From Kytococcus schroeteri (GTDB lineage Bacteria > Actinomycetota > Actinomycetes > Actinomycetales > Dermatophilaceae), in contig NZ_JBHLVH010000001.1 in NCBI RefSeq assembly GCF_042433515.1, positions 1 through 64,000 on the forward strand: a DNA stretch of 64,000 nucleotides, written 5' to 3'. A program made the position numbers and the translations under genes. Under the pieces are notes generated by a model. It did not search any database and was not told the origin of the DNA. It saw only the letters and a list, made by a program, of their open reading frames with translations. Positions 32,143 through 41,013 of the stretch are shown piece by piece. Position 1 is the stretch's first letter, and the number at the start of each line of letters is the position of its first letter.

Positions 32143-34788
32143 ATGAGCGATCACGAGTACGAGCCGCCGCCGGACGACGGCCCGGGCATGGACCGGATGC
32201 CCCCGCAGGACGTGGACGCCGAGCGTTCCGTGCTGGGCGGCATGCTGCTGAGCAAGGACGCCATCGCCGACGTGCTCGAGGTGGTGCGCGGGGCGGACTA
32301 CTACCGTCCGGCCCACGAGCTCATCCACGAGGCGATCCTCGACCTGTTCGGCCGGGGCGAGCCGGCCGACGCCATCACCGTGGCCGACGAGCTCACCAAG
32401 CGCGGCAACCTGCAGCGCGCCGGCGGGCAGGCCTACCTGCACGAGCTGATGCAGGCCGTGCCCACGGCGGCCAACGCCGGCTACTACGCCGAGATCGTGG
32501 CCGAGCGCGCCATCCTGCGCCGCCTCGTGGAGGCCGGCACCCGCATCGTGCAGATGGGCTACGGGCAGGGCGGGGGCGAGGTCGAGGACGTCGTCAACGC
32601 CGCCCAGGCCGAGGTGTACGCGGTCTCGGACAAGCGTGGCGCGGAGGACTACCAGATCATCGGCGACATCTTCGACGCCACCGTCGACGAGATCGAGCAC
32701 GCCGCCGGCAGCTCGGGCGAGATGGTCGGAGTGCCCACCGGATTCGCCGACCTCGACCGCCTCACCAACGGTCTCCACGGTGGTCAGATGATCGTGGTGG
32801 CCGCCCGACCGGCCATGGGAAAGTCGACGCTCGGCCTGGACATCTGCCGGTCGGCCAGCATCGAGCACGGCCTGGCGTCGTGCATCTTCTCGCTGGAGAT
32901 GAGCAAGACCGAGATCGTCATGCGCATGCTCTCGGCCGAGGCGTCCATCCAGCTGCAGAAGCTCCGCAAGGGCGACGTGGACGAGGGTGACTGGGCGAAG
33001 ATCGCCGAGACCCAGGGGCGGCTCAGCGTGGCCCCGCTGTTCATCGACGACAGCCCCAACCTGTCGCTCATGGAGATCCGGGCCAAGGCGCGGCGCCTCA
33101 AGCAGCAGCACAACCTCAAGCTCGTGGTCATCGACTACCTGCAGCTCATGACCTCCGGCAAGAAGGTGGAGAGCCGCCAGCAGGAGGTCTCGGAGTTCTC
33201 CCGTGCGCTCAAGCTGCTGGCCAAGGAGCTCGAGGTGCCGGTCATCGCCATCTCGCAGCTGAACCGTGGACCCGAGCAGCGCACGGACAAGAAGCCGCAG
33301 ATGAGTGACCTGCGTGAGTCGGGCTGCCTCACGGCCGACACGCGGGTGCTCCGGGCGGACACCGGGGCCGAGGTCACCCTGGGTGAGCTGATGGTGAGTG
33401 GTGCCCGGGACGTGCCGGTGTGGGCGCTGGACGACTCGATGCGGTATGTCCGCCGCCACCTCACGCACGTCTTCCCGACGGGCATCAAGCCGGTCTTCCG
33501 CCTCACCACCACGTCCGGCAAGACGCTGCGGGCCACCGCGAACCACCCGTTCCGCACCTACCGCGGGTGGACGGCCCTGGAGGAACTCCGCCCTGGTGAC
33601 CGGCTCGCCGTGCCGCGGCACGTCCCGGCGCCGGAGCAGTGCACCCCGTGGACCGCGGCGGAGGTCGTCATGCTGGCCCACCTCATCGGGGACGGGTCGT
33701 TCGTCCGGCGTCAGCCGATTCGGTATGCGAGCGTCGACGAGGCAAATCTCGCGGCCGTGACGGAGGCGGCGCAGCACTTCGGGATCACAGCGGTGCGTGA
33801 CGACCACGAAGCCGCGCGGTGCACCTCCTTGCGGCTCCCCGCGCCGTACCGCCTGACCCATGGCAAGCGGAACCCCATCGCGGCGTGGCTCGACGAGATG
33901 GGCCTGTTCGGTGCGCGGAGCCACGAGAAGTTCGTCCCCGAGGGTGTGTACTCGCTGCCCAAGGAGCAGATCTCCTTGTTCCTGCGCCACCTCTGGGCCA
34001 CGGACGGGTCGGTGACCGTCACGAGGGGTGGCCGTGGGGGTCGCGTCTACTATGCCTCGACGTCCAGAGAACTTGTGGACGGCGTCTCGCGTCTGCTTCT
34101 GCGTTTCGGGATCTCCTCGCGGATCCGCACCACCTCAAAGGGTGACTACCGACCGGGCTACACGCTGGACATCTCCGGGACCAACAGCCAGCGTCGCTTC
34201 CTGCAGGAGATCGGCGTCCACGGTCAGCGGGGAGAGGCGGCAACGCAACTCCTGGAGATCCTGCGGGGTCTCACCGCGAACACCAACGTCGACACCGTCC
34301 CGCGTGAGGTCTGGGACGACGTGCGGGTAGCCATGCAGGAGAAGGGCATGACCACCCGTGCCTTCCAAGCCGAGCTCGGAACCCAGTACTGCGGATCGGC
34401 GCTGTACAAGAGCGCTCCGTCCCGTGAGCGACTGGCCCGCGTGGCTCAGGTACTGGACTCGGCCGAGCTCGACCTCGTGGCGTCCAACGACGTGCTGTGG
34501 GACGAGGTGCGATCCGTCGAGTTGGAGGGCGTCGAGCCTGTCTTCGACGCCACCGTGGCCGGAGCGCACAACTTCGTCGCCAACGGCATCGCCGTCCACA
34601 ACAGCATCGAGCAGGACGCCGACATGGTGATCCTCCTGCACCGCGAGGAGGCCTACGAGAAGGAGTCACCCCGGGCGGGTGAGGCGGACTTCATCGTGGC
34701 CAAGCACCGAAACGGCCCGACGGACACCATCACTGTGGCGTTCCAGGGTCACTTCAGCCGGTTCAAGGACATGGCCCAGGGCTTCTGA
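32143..34788 (+). CDS. dnaB: replicative DNA helicase DnaB with intein
   Basis: The 881-codon ORF encodes DnaB interrupted by a 426-residue intein after extein residue 394. The N-domain (PPQDVDAERSVLGGMLLSKDAI) and RecA core are complete: Walker A ARPAMGKST, Walker B LVVIDYLQLM, and the SQLNRGPEQRTDKKPQMSDLRESG segment that leads to the insertion, then SIEQDADMVILLHR. Removing the intein gives a normal 455-residue hexameric helicase that unwinds the fork. ATG 32143 has GAGGAG and GGGAGAG upstream. Expression may respond to DnaA through the box cluster upstream. Confidence 0.95.
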   Translation: MSDHEYEPPPDDGPGMDRMPPQDVDAERSVLGGMLLSKDAIADVLEVVRGADYYRPAHELIHEAILDLFGRGEPADAITVADELTKRGNLQRAGGQAYLHELMQAVPTAANAGYYAEIVAERAILRRLVEAGTRIVQMGYGQGGGEVEDVVNAAQAEVYAVSDKRGAEDYQIIGDIFDATVDEIEHAAGSSGEMVGVPTGFADLDRLTNGLHGGQMIVVAARPAMGKSTLGLDICRSASIEHGLASCIFSLEMSKTEIVMRMLSAEASIQLQKLRKGDVDEGDWAKIAETQGRLSVAPLFIDDSPNLSLMEIRAKARRLKQQHNLKLVVIDYLQLMTSGKKVESRQQEVSEFSRALKLLAKELEVPVIAISQLNRGPEQRTDKKPQMSDLRESGCLTADTRVLRADTGAEVTLGELMVSGARDVPVWALDDSMRYVRRHLTHVFPTGIKPVFRLTTTSGKTLRATANHPFRTYRGWTALEELRPGDRLAVPRHVPAPEQCTPWTAAEVVMLAHLIGDGSFVRRQPIRYASVDEANLAAVTEAAQHFGITAVRDDHEAARCTSLRLPAPYRLTHGKRNPIAAWLDEMGLFGARSHEKFVPEGVYSLPKEQISLFLRHLWATDGSVTVTRGGRGGRVYYASTSRELVDGVSRLLLRFGISSRIRTTSKGDYRPGYTLDISGTNSQRRFLQEIGVHGQRGEAATQLLEILRGLTANTNVDTVPREVWDDVRVAMQEKGMTTRAFQAELGTQYCGSALYKSAPSRERLARVAQVLDSAELDLVASNDVLWDEVRSVELEGVEPVFDATVAGAHNFVANGIAVHNSIEQDADMVILLHREEAYEKESPRAGEADFIVAKHRNGPTDTITVAFQGHFSRFKDMAQGF
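33325..34602 (+). mobile_element. intein with LAGLIDADG homing endonuclease
   Basis: The intein starts at Cys (CLTADTRVLRADTG, block A) and ends VANGIAVHN before the extein Ser. That gives the Cys1, His-Asn and Ser+1 residues needed for splicing. Block B is TTSGKTLRATANHPFRT with the TxxH motif. Two endonuclease motifs are intact: MLAHLIGDGSF and LRHLWATDGSV. The insertion point between RESG and SIEQ is a known dnaB intein site. Parts are less GC-biased than the exteins, which suggests horizontal arrival. Confidence 0.95.
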
Positions 34789-34801
34789 CGGGCAGGCCGC
34801 G

Positions 34802-34835
34802 GGGCCGGGCGGGGGCCATCTGCCCCGCCCGGCCC
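34802..34835 (+). terminator. hairpin after dnaB
   Basis: GGGCCGGGCGGGG (34802-34814) pairs exactly with 34823-34835 around an 8-base loop. It lies between dnaB and the convergent EF-G-binding-protein gene. Confidence 0.75.
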
Positions 34836-34854
34836 TGCCGCGGTTCGGTGCGCC

Positions 34855-35361
34855 TTAGGCGTCCCGCTGGATGCGCCGCGCGAACTTCGCGATGCGGTCC
34901 CGCAGGCCCTCGATGCGCAGCTCGGTCCAGAACTCCTTCTCCTCCGGGGTGGCCCGGTCACCGACCTCGCTGACCGTCGGCGCCCGCCGTACGTTGCGCG
35001 AGCACGAGAAGTCGGTGCAGGCCAGTACGCCCACGGTGGCGCCGCGGCGCCCGGCGGCGCCGGCCAGCGAGGCCACCACCATCCGGACGTTCTCCGTGGC
35101 CTCGATGTCCTGGCACCACACGCAGATGGCCTTGCGGCGCGTGGGTGTGCCGGAAGCGGGTCGCAGCAGGATGGAGGTGACGACGCTGTCCAGATGCAGG
35201 ACGACGTAGGACCGGTTCGGTCGCTTGGCGTCCGTCCAGCCGAGGTAGTCCAGCGACTCCCAGTCGACGGTGTCGAGCTCGGGGAGGATCGCCTGGGTGG
35301 CCTCGCGCCTGGAGGCGTTGACGAAGGACGTGCGGATGTCCTGTTCGGTCACGGGGTGCAT
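34855..35361 (-). CDS. FBP-type EF-G-binding protein with zinc finger
   Basis: The 168-residue protein has an N-terminal helical region (TEQDIRTSFVNASRREATQAILPELDTVDWESLDYLGWTD) and the four-cysteine treble-clef of the FBP_C family: CVWCQD and CTDFSCSRN. Homologues such as FusB bind elongation factor G and speed its release from the ribosome, which can give fusidic acid tolerance. A housekeeping role is likely here. An upstream in-frame ATG (35394) is possible but adds a basic Pro-rich tail. Confidence 0.85.
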   Translation of the reverse strand: MHPVTEQDIRTSFVNASRREATQAILPELDTVDWESLDYLGWTDAKRPNRSYVVLHLDSVVTSILLRPASGTPTRRKAICVWCQDIEATENVRMVVASLAGAAGRRGATVGVLACTDFSCSRNVRRAPTVSEVGDRATPEEKEFWTELRIEGLRDRIAKFARRIQRDA

Positions 35362-35632
35362 GGGGGTCTCTCTTCGTGGCGGTGCGGGGCGCACGCGGGC
35401 ACGACGGACCCCGAGGGGGTCACCGCCAGCCGTGGGTGCGCAGGGGGATGCGGGGGAAGGTCGCGCGCACCGCGCTGCAGGCCTGCATGGCCGCCTCCTC
35501 TCCCGCGCCGTGGCGCGTCACCGTCGATGCCGCCGTGGGCCCGGTCGGCGGTGGGCAAGGTTAGGGAGCGGCCTCCGGCAGGGTCAAACGCCGTCCGGGG
35601 CCATGCCCCCCGCATCGGGCAGGATGGTGCCC

Positions 35633-35935
35633 ATGAAGGTGATGTTCCACGGGTGCCTGCGCACCGTCCCGGGCCGCGGCGCCGACCTGCTGGCCATCCT
35701 CTCCGAGCAGGGCGGCGCCGAGCCGATGCCCGGCAACCTGCTCTACCTCGTCGCCTCCGACCCGGAGGACCCCGATGCCGTGTGGGTCACCGAGGTGTGG
35801 GAGTCGGCCGAGCACCACCAGGCCTCGCTGCAGCTGCCCGCGGTGCGCTCCCGCATCGAGCGGGCGGTGCCGATCCTCGACCCCGAGGGCATGAGCCACC
35901 AGGTGCTCACGCCGGTGGCGGGCATCCCCGGCTGA
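35633..35935 (+). CDS. antibiotic-biosynthesis-monooxygenase-fold (ABM) protein
   Basis: The 100-residue protein fits the dimeric ABM/YgiN ferredoxin-like fold: an N-terminal strand (MKVMFHGCLRTVPGRGADLLAIL), LLYLVASDPEDPDAVWVTEVWESAEHHQASL, and a C-terminal strand. Members oxidise quinones or small aromatics without cofactor, or degrade heme; which applies is unknown. The 271 bp before it, between the EF-G-binding-protein gene and this start, show no gene. Confidence 0.75.
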   Translation: MKVMFHGCLRTVPGRGADLLAILSEQGGAEPMPGNLLYLVASDPEDPDAVWVTEVWESAEHHQASLQLPAVRSRIERAVPILDPEGMSHQVLTPVAGIPG

Positions 35936-35947
35936 CCGGCCGGCCCC

Positions 35948-36886
35948 TCAGGCGCCGTTCGTGGCGAACGCCTTGAGCGCCGTCAGGTCGCCGTTGAACA
36001 GGTCGGTGTCGTACCCGAGCTCCTCCCACGCGGCGTTCTGCCAGATGGTGTGCTCGACGCCCTTCCACGCGTCCGGCAGCGGTCCCGGGGAGTCGGTCCA
36101 GTGGGCGATCCACAGCGGCGTGGAGCGCCACGAGGGGCTGCTGCCCATGCACTGATCCCACCAGCTGCGGGCGGTGTAGATGATCGGCCGCGTGCCGGTG
36201 CGCTCCTGGTAGCGGCCCACGAAGTCGGCCACGAACTGCTGCAGTTCCGCGGGGGTCCTGTCGTAGCAGTCGTTGCCCTCGTAGGGGTTCCACTCGATGT
36301 CGAGGGCTCCCGGCAGGGTGCGGTCGTCCGGCGTCCACCCGCCACCGTGCTCGATGAAGTAGTCGGCCTGGGTGGCGCCGTCCGTCACCTTGGGGTTGGC
36401 GAAGTGGTACGAGCCGCGCACCACGCCCTCCTGTGTGGCGCCGGTCCACTGCTCGGCGAACTTGGTGTTGAGCAGGTAGTCGCCCTCGCTGGCCTTGATG
36501 TACGCGAACTCGATGCCGTTGCCGTGCCAGGTCTTCCAGTCGTTGCCCACCGTGTGGCCGCTGACGTCCATGCCGGGGACCGCAGCCTCGGCGCGGAAGG
36601 GGTCGGCCGGGGTGGTCTGCGGGGCTGCCGGGCCGGCGGCGTCGTGGCCGTCCCGGAGGCGCCACCCCATCGGCGCGCCGTGCCGGGCGTCCACGCCGTG
36701 CTGGCGGGCCACCGCATCGGGGCGGGGTGCCTCCCGGCGGTCCTCGGCCACCGATTCCGCAGTGGCGGCGGGCGCGGTCAGGCCGGTGACGGCCACGGTA
36801 AGGAAAGCGTAAAGACTTGTGCGACGAGCGTTTTGGAGTACTGTGATCCTCGGGTTGGGGTCGGCGCGGTCAGTGAACCACATCAC
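35948..36886 (-). CDS. secreted GH25 lysozyme (N-acetylmuramidase)
   Basis: The 312-residue protein has a signal-like hydrophobic segment (LYAFLTVAVTGLTAPAATA) near residues 25-43 and a GH25 catalytic domain from VPGMDVSGHTVGNDWKTW to the end. The domain contains FAYIKASEGDYLLN, GSYHFANPK and ALDIEWNPYEGNDCY with the Asp and Glu of the DxE pair. It cuts the glycan strands of peptidoglycan. The N-terminal codons are less GC-rich than the body, so the start (ATG 36886 or the next codon) is uncertain. Confidence 0.85.
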   Translation of the reverse strand: MMWFTDRADPNPRITVLQNARRTSLYAFLTVAVTGLTAPAATAESVAEDRREAPRPDAVARQHGVDARHGAPMGWRLRDGHDAAGPAAPQTTPADPFRAEAAVPGMDVSGHTVGNDWKTWHGNGIEFAYIKASEGDYLLNTKFAEQWTGATQEGVVRGSYHFANPKVTDGATQADYFIEHGGGWTPDDRTLPGALDIEWNPYEGNDCYDRTPAELQQFVADFVGRYQERTGTRPIIYTARSWWDQCMGSSPSWRSTPLWIAHWTDSPGPLPDAWKGVEHTIWQNAAWEELGYDTDLFNGDLTALKAFATNGA

Positions 36887-36901
36887 CCCGGACGACGCTC
36901 C

Positions 36902-37753
36902 TCAGTCGCGGAGCGCCTCCGTCAGCTCGCGCGAACCCGCCGGGTCCAGCACCACGCCCGGGTGGGGCCCGGCGGCCACCAGCGCCTCGCGCACCCCGTC
37001 CCCGAGCGGGCCCACCACCAGTACCGCGTTGCCTGCAGTGCGGCGCTCCAGCATCCCGGAGTCGGCCAGGGTCCACACGCCGTCGTGCCCCTCGGTGGTG
37101 GCGGCCTCGTCGAGCACCTCCAGCTGGTCGGCCAGGAAGTCCAGCCCGTCCTCGGTGCCGATGTTGGTCATGAGCAACCCCTGGGTATCGAGCAGTTCCA
37201 GCAGCTCGAGGTGGAAGTCCGGCCCGGCCAGGTGGGCGCACGCCTCAGTGTCGGTGGGCAGGTCCACCACCACCACGGCGAACTGCTCCCCGGCGGCCAC
37301 CAGTTGGCCCACGGCATCGCGGGCGTCGCCCACCACCACCTCCAGGTCGGTGCCGGCGGGCAGCGGCAGGGTCTCGGTGACGAACGAGACCAGCTCGCGG
37401 TCGATGTCCACCACCACCTGCTCCGACCCGGGCCGCGTGGCCTCCACATAGCGCGGCAGGGTGAGCGCCCCGGCGCCCAGGTGCAGCACCCGCAGCGGCG
37501 CACCGGGGTGTGCCACGGCATCGAGCACGTTGGCCATGCGCCGCAGGTACTCGTAGCGCACCTCGAGTGGGTCGGCAGGGTCCACGTGGCTCTGCACGTG
37601 CTGCCCCACGAACAGCTCCCAGCCGCTCCCGTGCTCGGCGGGTGCCAGGCGTGCGCGGACCCCGCTGGTGGAGAGCTGCACCGACCGTTCGGCCGGGTGG
37701 GGCACGGGGGTGCCGGCGGGGGTCGATGGGGTGGGTGCCGGGTGCTGCGTCAC
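36902..37753 (-). CDS. spermidine-synthase-like methyltransferase-fold protein
   Basis: The 283-residue protein matches the actinobacterial spermidine-synthase-like group: ELFVGQHVQSHVDPADPLEVRYEYLRRMANVLD, a Rossmann motif LRVLHLGAGALTLPRYVEATRPGSEQVVVDID, and GDARDAVGQL. It keeps the nucleotide-binding residues, but the canonical polyamine-site residues are not obvious, and the product is not proven. It is divergent from the secreted beta-propeller gene. Confidence 0.8.
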   Translation of the reverse strand: MTQHPAPTPSTPAGTPVPHPAERSVQLSTSGVRARLAPAEHGSGWELFVGQHVQSHVDPADPLEVRYEYLRRMANVLDAVAHPGAPLRVLHLGAGALTLPRYVEATRPGSEQVVVDIDRELVSFVTETLPLPAGTDLEVVVGDARDAVGQLVAAGEQFAVVVVDLPTDTEACAHLAGPDFHLELLELLDTQGLLMTNIGTEDGLDFLADQLEVLDEAATTEGHDGVWTLADSGMLERRTAGNAVLVVGPLGDGVREALVAAGPHPGVVLDPAGSRELTEALRD

Positions 37754-37872
37754 GCCCCCAGTGTGCGTGATGGTCAGGAATCCGTATGGATCCCGGGACA
37801 GGTTGTGCCGGGTACTCGGGTGCTGGCTACCTTGGGCCCGTCCCGCCCTGCGCCTCACCCCTCGGAGGAACC

Positions 37873-39180
37873 GTGTCCGCGCGCACCCGCAGCCCCCGCA
37901 CCCTGACCCGCCTGGCCGTCGCCGGCCTCGCCGCCACCACTGTGGTGGCGCCCACCACCCTCGCCACCGCCGCCGGCCCCGATGCCGGTGGGTCCACCGC
38001 GTCGACCAGCGCGGCCGCCGCCGGTGGGCTCGAGGACGTGCTCTTCGTGGGCAACAACTGGGACGGCACCATCGATGTGGTGGAGGACGAGGGGCAGATG
38101 CGCCGCCTCGGCCGCATCAACGCCGTGCCGGACTACCACCAGCGCCTCACCGAGATCGCGTTCAACCCCATCCACTGGCCGGTGTTCCTCTACATCCGCC
38201 ACACCGCGGGCGAGGGCCACGACCAGCTCGTGGACGACGTGTACTCCGCCAAGGACGGCCGCCACGTGGTGGTCTCCCGCCCGAGCTTCCGCGACGTCGT
38301 CTCCATCGACACCGTCACCGGCAAGATCGCCTGGCGCTACAAGCTGACCGGCTTCCGTGCCGACCACATGGCCCTCTCGCCCGACGGCTCGCGCGTCGCC
38401 GTCTCGGACTCCAGCGCCAACCTGGTGCACGTGCTGGACATGGCCACCGGGAAGGTGCAGGGCAAGGTCAGGACCGGTGACCGCCCGCACGAGAACGTGT
38501 TCAGCCCCGACGGCAAGCAGCTGTGGACCATGGCCATCGGCAACGTGGAGAACAAGAGCGACGCCCCGGACCAGCAGCGCAACGACCTGCTCAAGGGCAA
38601 GCGCTACATCACCGTCACGGACACCGAGACCTTCCAGCCGGTGCGCACCATCGACATGCGCGACCGCCTGGACGCCGCCGGCCACGCGGAGCTCTCCGAC
38701 GCCGTGCGACCCATCGCGTTCACGCCGGAGTTCGACAAGGCGTACTTCCAGGTGAGCTACTTCAACGGCTTCCTGGAGTACGACGTGCAGGCCGACCGCA
38801 TCACCCGCACGAAGGTGCTGCCCGAGAACCCCGCCACCCCCGCCGACCGCAGCACGTGGGTGAACGACTCGCGCCACCACGGCATCACCATGAAGCCCGA
38901 CGGCAAGCAGCTGTGCGTGGCCGGCACCATGGACGACTACGCCACCGTGGTGGACCGCCAGACGCTGGAGCACGGCCCGCTGGTGCCCACCAGCAAGCCG
39001 TACTGCGCCACGGTGAGCAACAACGGGCAGCGCTGCATCGTCTCGGAGTCCGGGGCCGATGCGGTGACCGCCATCGACTTCGCCACCGGCAAGAAGGTGG
39101 GCAGCGTGGCCGTGGGCGACCACCCGCAGCGCGTGCGCCAGGGCGTGGTGCCCGAGGGCTGGGCCGGTCCGCAGGGCTGA
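37873..39180 (+). CDS. secreted YncE-like beta-propeller protein
   Basis: The 435-residue protein has a signal peptide (LTRLAVAGLAATTVVAPTTLATAA) and repeating blades of the 40-residue propeller type: VVSIDTVTGKIAWRYKLTGF, MALSPDGSRVAVSDSSANLVHVLDMATGKVQGKV, HGITMKPDGKQLCVAGTMDDYATVVD, TAIDFATGKKVGSVAVGDHPQRV. GTG 37873 follows GGAGGAACC, and TACCTT at 37828-37833 is a candidate -10. Such proteins bind ligands or other surface proteins; no enzymatic motif is visible. Confidence 0.85.
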   Translation: MSARTRSPRTLTRLAVAGLAATTVVAPTTLATAAGPDAGGSTASTSAAAAGGLEDVLFVGNNWDGTIDVVEDEGQMRRLGRINAVPDYHQRLTEIAFNPIHWPVFLYIRHTAGEGHDQLVDDVYSAKDGRHVVVSRPSFRDVVSIDTVTGKIAWRYKLTGFRADHMALSPDGSRVAVSDSSANLVHVLDMATGKVQGKVRTGDRPHENVFSPDGKQLWTMAIGNVENKSDAPDQQRNDLLKGKRYITVTDTETFQPVRTIDMRDRLDAAGHAELSDAVRPIAFTPEFDKAYFQVSYFNGFLEYDVQADRITRTKVLPENPATPADRSTWVNDSRHHGITMKPDGKQLCVAGTMDDYATVVDRQTLEHGPLVPTSKPYCATVSNNGQRCIVSESGADAVTAIDFATGKKVGSVAVGDHPQRVRQGVVPEGWAGPQG

Positions 39181-39217
39181 GCCGCGCCGGCCGGCGGGGA
39201 CCCGGACGGCCCGCCCG

Positions 39218-40279
39218 TCACGGGATGCGGCGGGTCCACTCCGGGGTGCTGAACTTGGTCTCCACCAGCTCGCGTGCGGCGTCCAGCTCGTCCTGCGTGT
39301 AGGTGCGGCGCGTGGTGTCGTAGCGGCCCTCGAAGAAGCGCATGAAGCCGTCGATGATCTCCTCGCGCGGCAGCCCGCTCTGCGACCGCATCGGGTCCAC
39401 GCGCTTCTTGGCGCTGCGCGTGCCCTTGTCCGACATCTTCTCCTTGCCGATGCGCAGCACCTCGAGCATCTTGTCGGCATCGATGTCGTAGGCCATCGTC
39501 ACGTGGTGCAGCACCACCCCGCCGGCCAGGCGGCGCTGCGCGGCGCCGGCGATCTTGCCCTGCTCGGAGGCGATGTCGTTGAGCGGCACGTACTTCGCCC
39601 GGATGCCGATCTCGGCGAGCGCCCCCATCACCCAGTCGTCGAGGAACTCGTAGGCGCGCTGGAAGCTCAGCCCCTCCACGAGCGACTCGGGCACCACCAG
39701 CGAGTAGGTGATGCAGTTGCCGGGCTCCATGAACATGGCCCCGCCGCCGGTGATGCGGCGCACCACGTCGATGCCGTGGCGGGCGCGCCCCTCCTCGTCG
39801 ATCTCGTTGGCGTACGACTGGAAGCTGCCGATGACCACCAGGGGGCTGTCCCACTCCCAGAAGCGCAGGCTCGGGCCGGCCTCGCCGCGCGCCACCCGGC
39901 GGGCCAGCACCTCGTCGAGCGCCACGTGCATGCGCGGGTCCATGCTCACCGGGCCGATGAGGTCGAACCGGTGGTCCTCCCAGCTCGTGGCCTTGCCCAG
40001 CGCGCGGCGCACGGCTATGCCGACCGCCTCGGGGGAGAAGCCGATCATCGAGACGTCGGCGGCCAGGCGCTGGCGGATGGCAGTGGCCAGGTCGTCCACG
40101 GAGGCGTCGGTGGGCAGGCCGGTCAGGGCGCCGTTGATGTCCTCCAGGGCCTCGTCGGGCTCGAGGAAGAAGTCGCCGGAGACGAACGCCCGGCTGATGC
40201 GGTCCCCGGTCGCGCCGGCCTCGGTCTCGATCTCGACGGCGACCAGCTTGCCGCCCGGCACCTTGTACTCACCACGCAT
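39218..40279 (-). CDS. lplA: lipoate-protein ligase, accessory domain at N-terminus
   Basis: The 353-residue protein joins an N-terminal LplA-accessory-like domain (MRGEYKVPGGKLVAVEIETEAG...DDLATAIRQRL, about residues 1-95) to a biotin/lipoate ligase catalytic domain (ALDEVLARRVARGEAGPSLRFWEWDSPLVVIGSFQ, RRITGGGAMFMEPGNCITYSL, KIAGAAQRRLAGGVVLHH with the lysine of the KxxG motif). In E. coli LplA the accessory domain is C-terminal, so the order is permuted. It would attach lipoate to E2 lysines such as those of the two-lipoyl E2 in this window. Confidence 0.88.
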   Translation of the reverse strand: MRGEYKVPGGKLVAVEIETEAGATGDRISRAFVSGDFFLEPDEALEDINGALTGLPTDASVDDLATAIRQRLAADVSMIGFSPEAVGIAVRRALGKATSWEDHRFDLIGPVSMDPRMHVALDEVLARRVARGEAGPSLRFWEWDSPLVVIGSFQSYANEIDEEGRARHGIDVVRRITGGGAMFMEPGNCITYSLVVPESLVEGLSFQRAYEFLDDWVMGALAEIGIRAKYVPLNDIASEQGKIAGAAQRRLAGGVVLHHVTMAYDIDADKMLEVLRIGKEKMSDKGTRSAKKRVDPMRSQSGLPREEIIDGFMRFFEGRYDTTRRTYTQDELDAARELVETKFSTPEWTRRIP

Positions 40280-40322
40280 GCGGCGAGCGTAGACCGGGGG
40301 AGGGAGTCCTCGGGAGGATCGC

Positions 40323-40940
40323 TCAGCGTCCGAAGCCGGCCAGCACGGCCCGGGCGTCGTCGGGCTCGTCGACGGGCGCGGTCCCCAGGGCCTCGACGGT
40401 GCGGCGGGCGATCCCCAGCGCGCTGGCCGGCGGGGTCGGGGCGTCGACCGCAAGGTCCAGGTCGAGCTGGTGCACGACGAGCTCCACGGCCCACGTGGCC
40501 AGGAAGTCCCCGGTGGTGAGCACCAGCCCCTGGAAGGAGATCCGCCCGTCGGGCAGAGCAGGCGCGTGGTGCTCCCACCCGGCGCACACCTCGTCGAGGT
40601 GCTGCAGCGCTTGGCGCGGGCGGGTGTACGCCGATGCCGTGCGGCGCGTCACGAAGATCCCGGGCACGGGGTCGTCGGCCTCCTGTGCGGCGAAGGCCGT
40701 CCAGTACGACGCGGCGTCGGTGTCCGCCGGGGCCCGCGTGCCCGCGCACGATCCGGCGAGCATCTCCTGCAGCCCCGTGCGCACGTGCACGATGCAGTCC
40801 AGACGTGACCAGCCCTGGGCCCGGCTCGGGGCCAGCAGGGCGAGGTCGTCCAGCGAGTCGCACCCGGCCCGGAACGTCTGGAGGGCCTCGAGGAAGGCGC
40901 GGCGGCCCTCCTCGAGCGGGATGCTGAGCGGTCGGGGCAT
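40323..40940 (-). CDS. maleylpyruvate-isomerase-fold (DinB-like) protein
   Basis: The 205-residue protein has the four-helix MDMPI N-terminal fold (EEGRRAFLEALQTFRAGCDSLDDLALLAPSRAQGWSRLDCIVHVRTGLQEML, HLDEVCAGWEHHAP, TWAVELVVHQLDLDLAV). Three His residues in IVHV and VVHQ-type positions can bind a metal, and many relatives use mycothiol. The exact reaction is unknown. Confidence 0.75.
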   Translation of the reverse strand: MPRPLSIPLEEGRRAFLEALQTFRAGCDSLDDLALLAPSRAQGWSRLDCIVHVRTGLQEMLAGSCAGTRAPADTDAASYWTAFAAQEADDPVPGIFVTRRTASAYTRPRQALQHLDEVCAGWEHHAPALPDGRISFQGLVLTTGDFLATWAVELVVHQLDLDLAVDAPTPPASALGIARRTVEALGTAPVDEPDDARAVLAGFGR

Positions 40941-41013
40941 GCCCGCAGCCTGCCACCCCTGCCGGTGGTCCCCAGGGCACACCGCCTCGATGCAGGGGCC
41001 CCGACCCCGTGCC

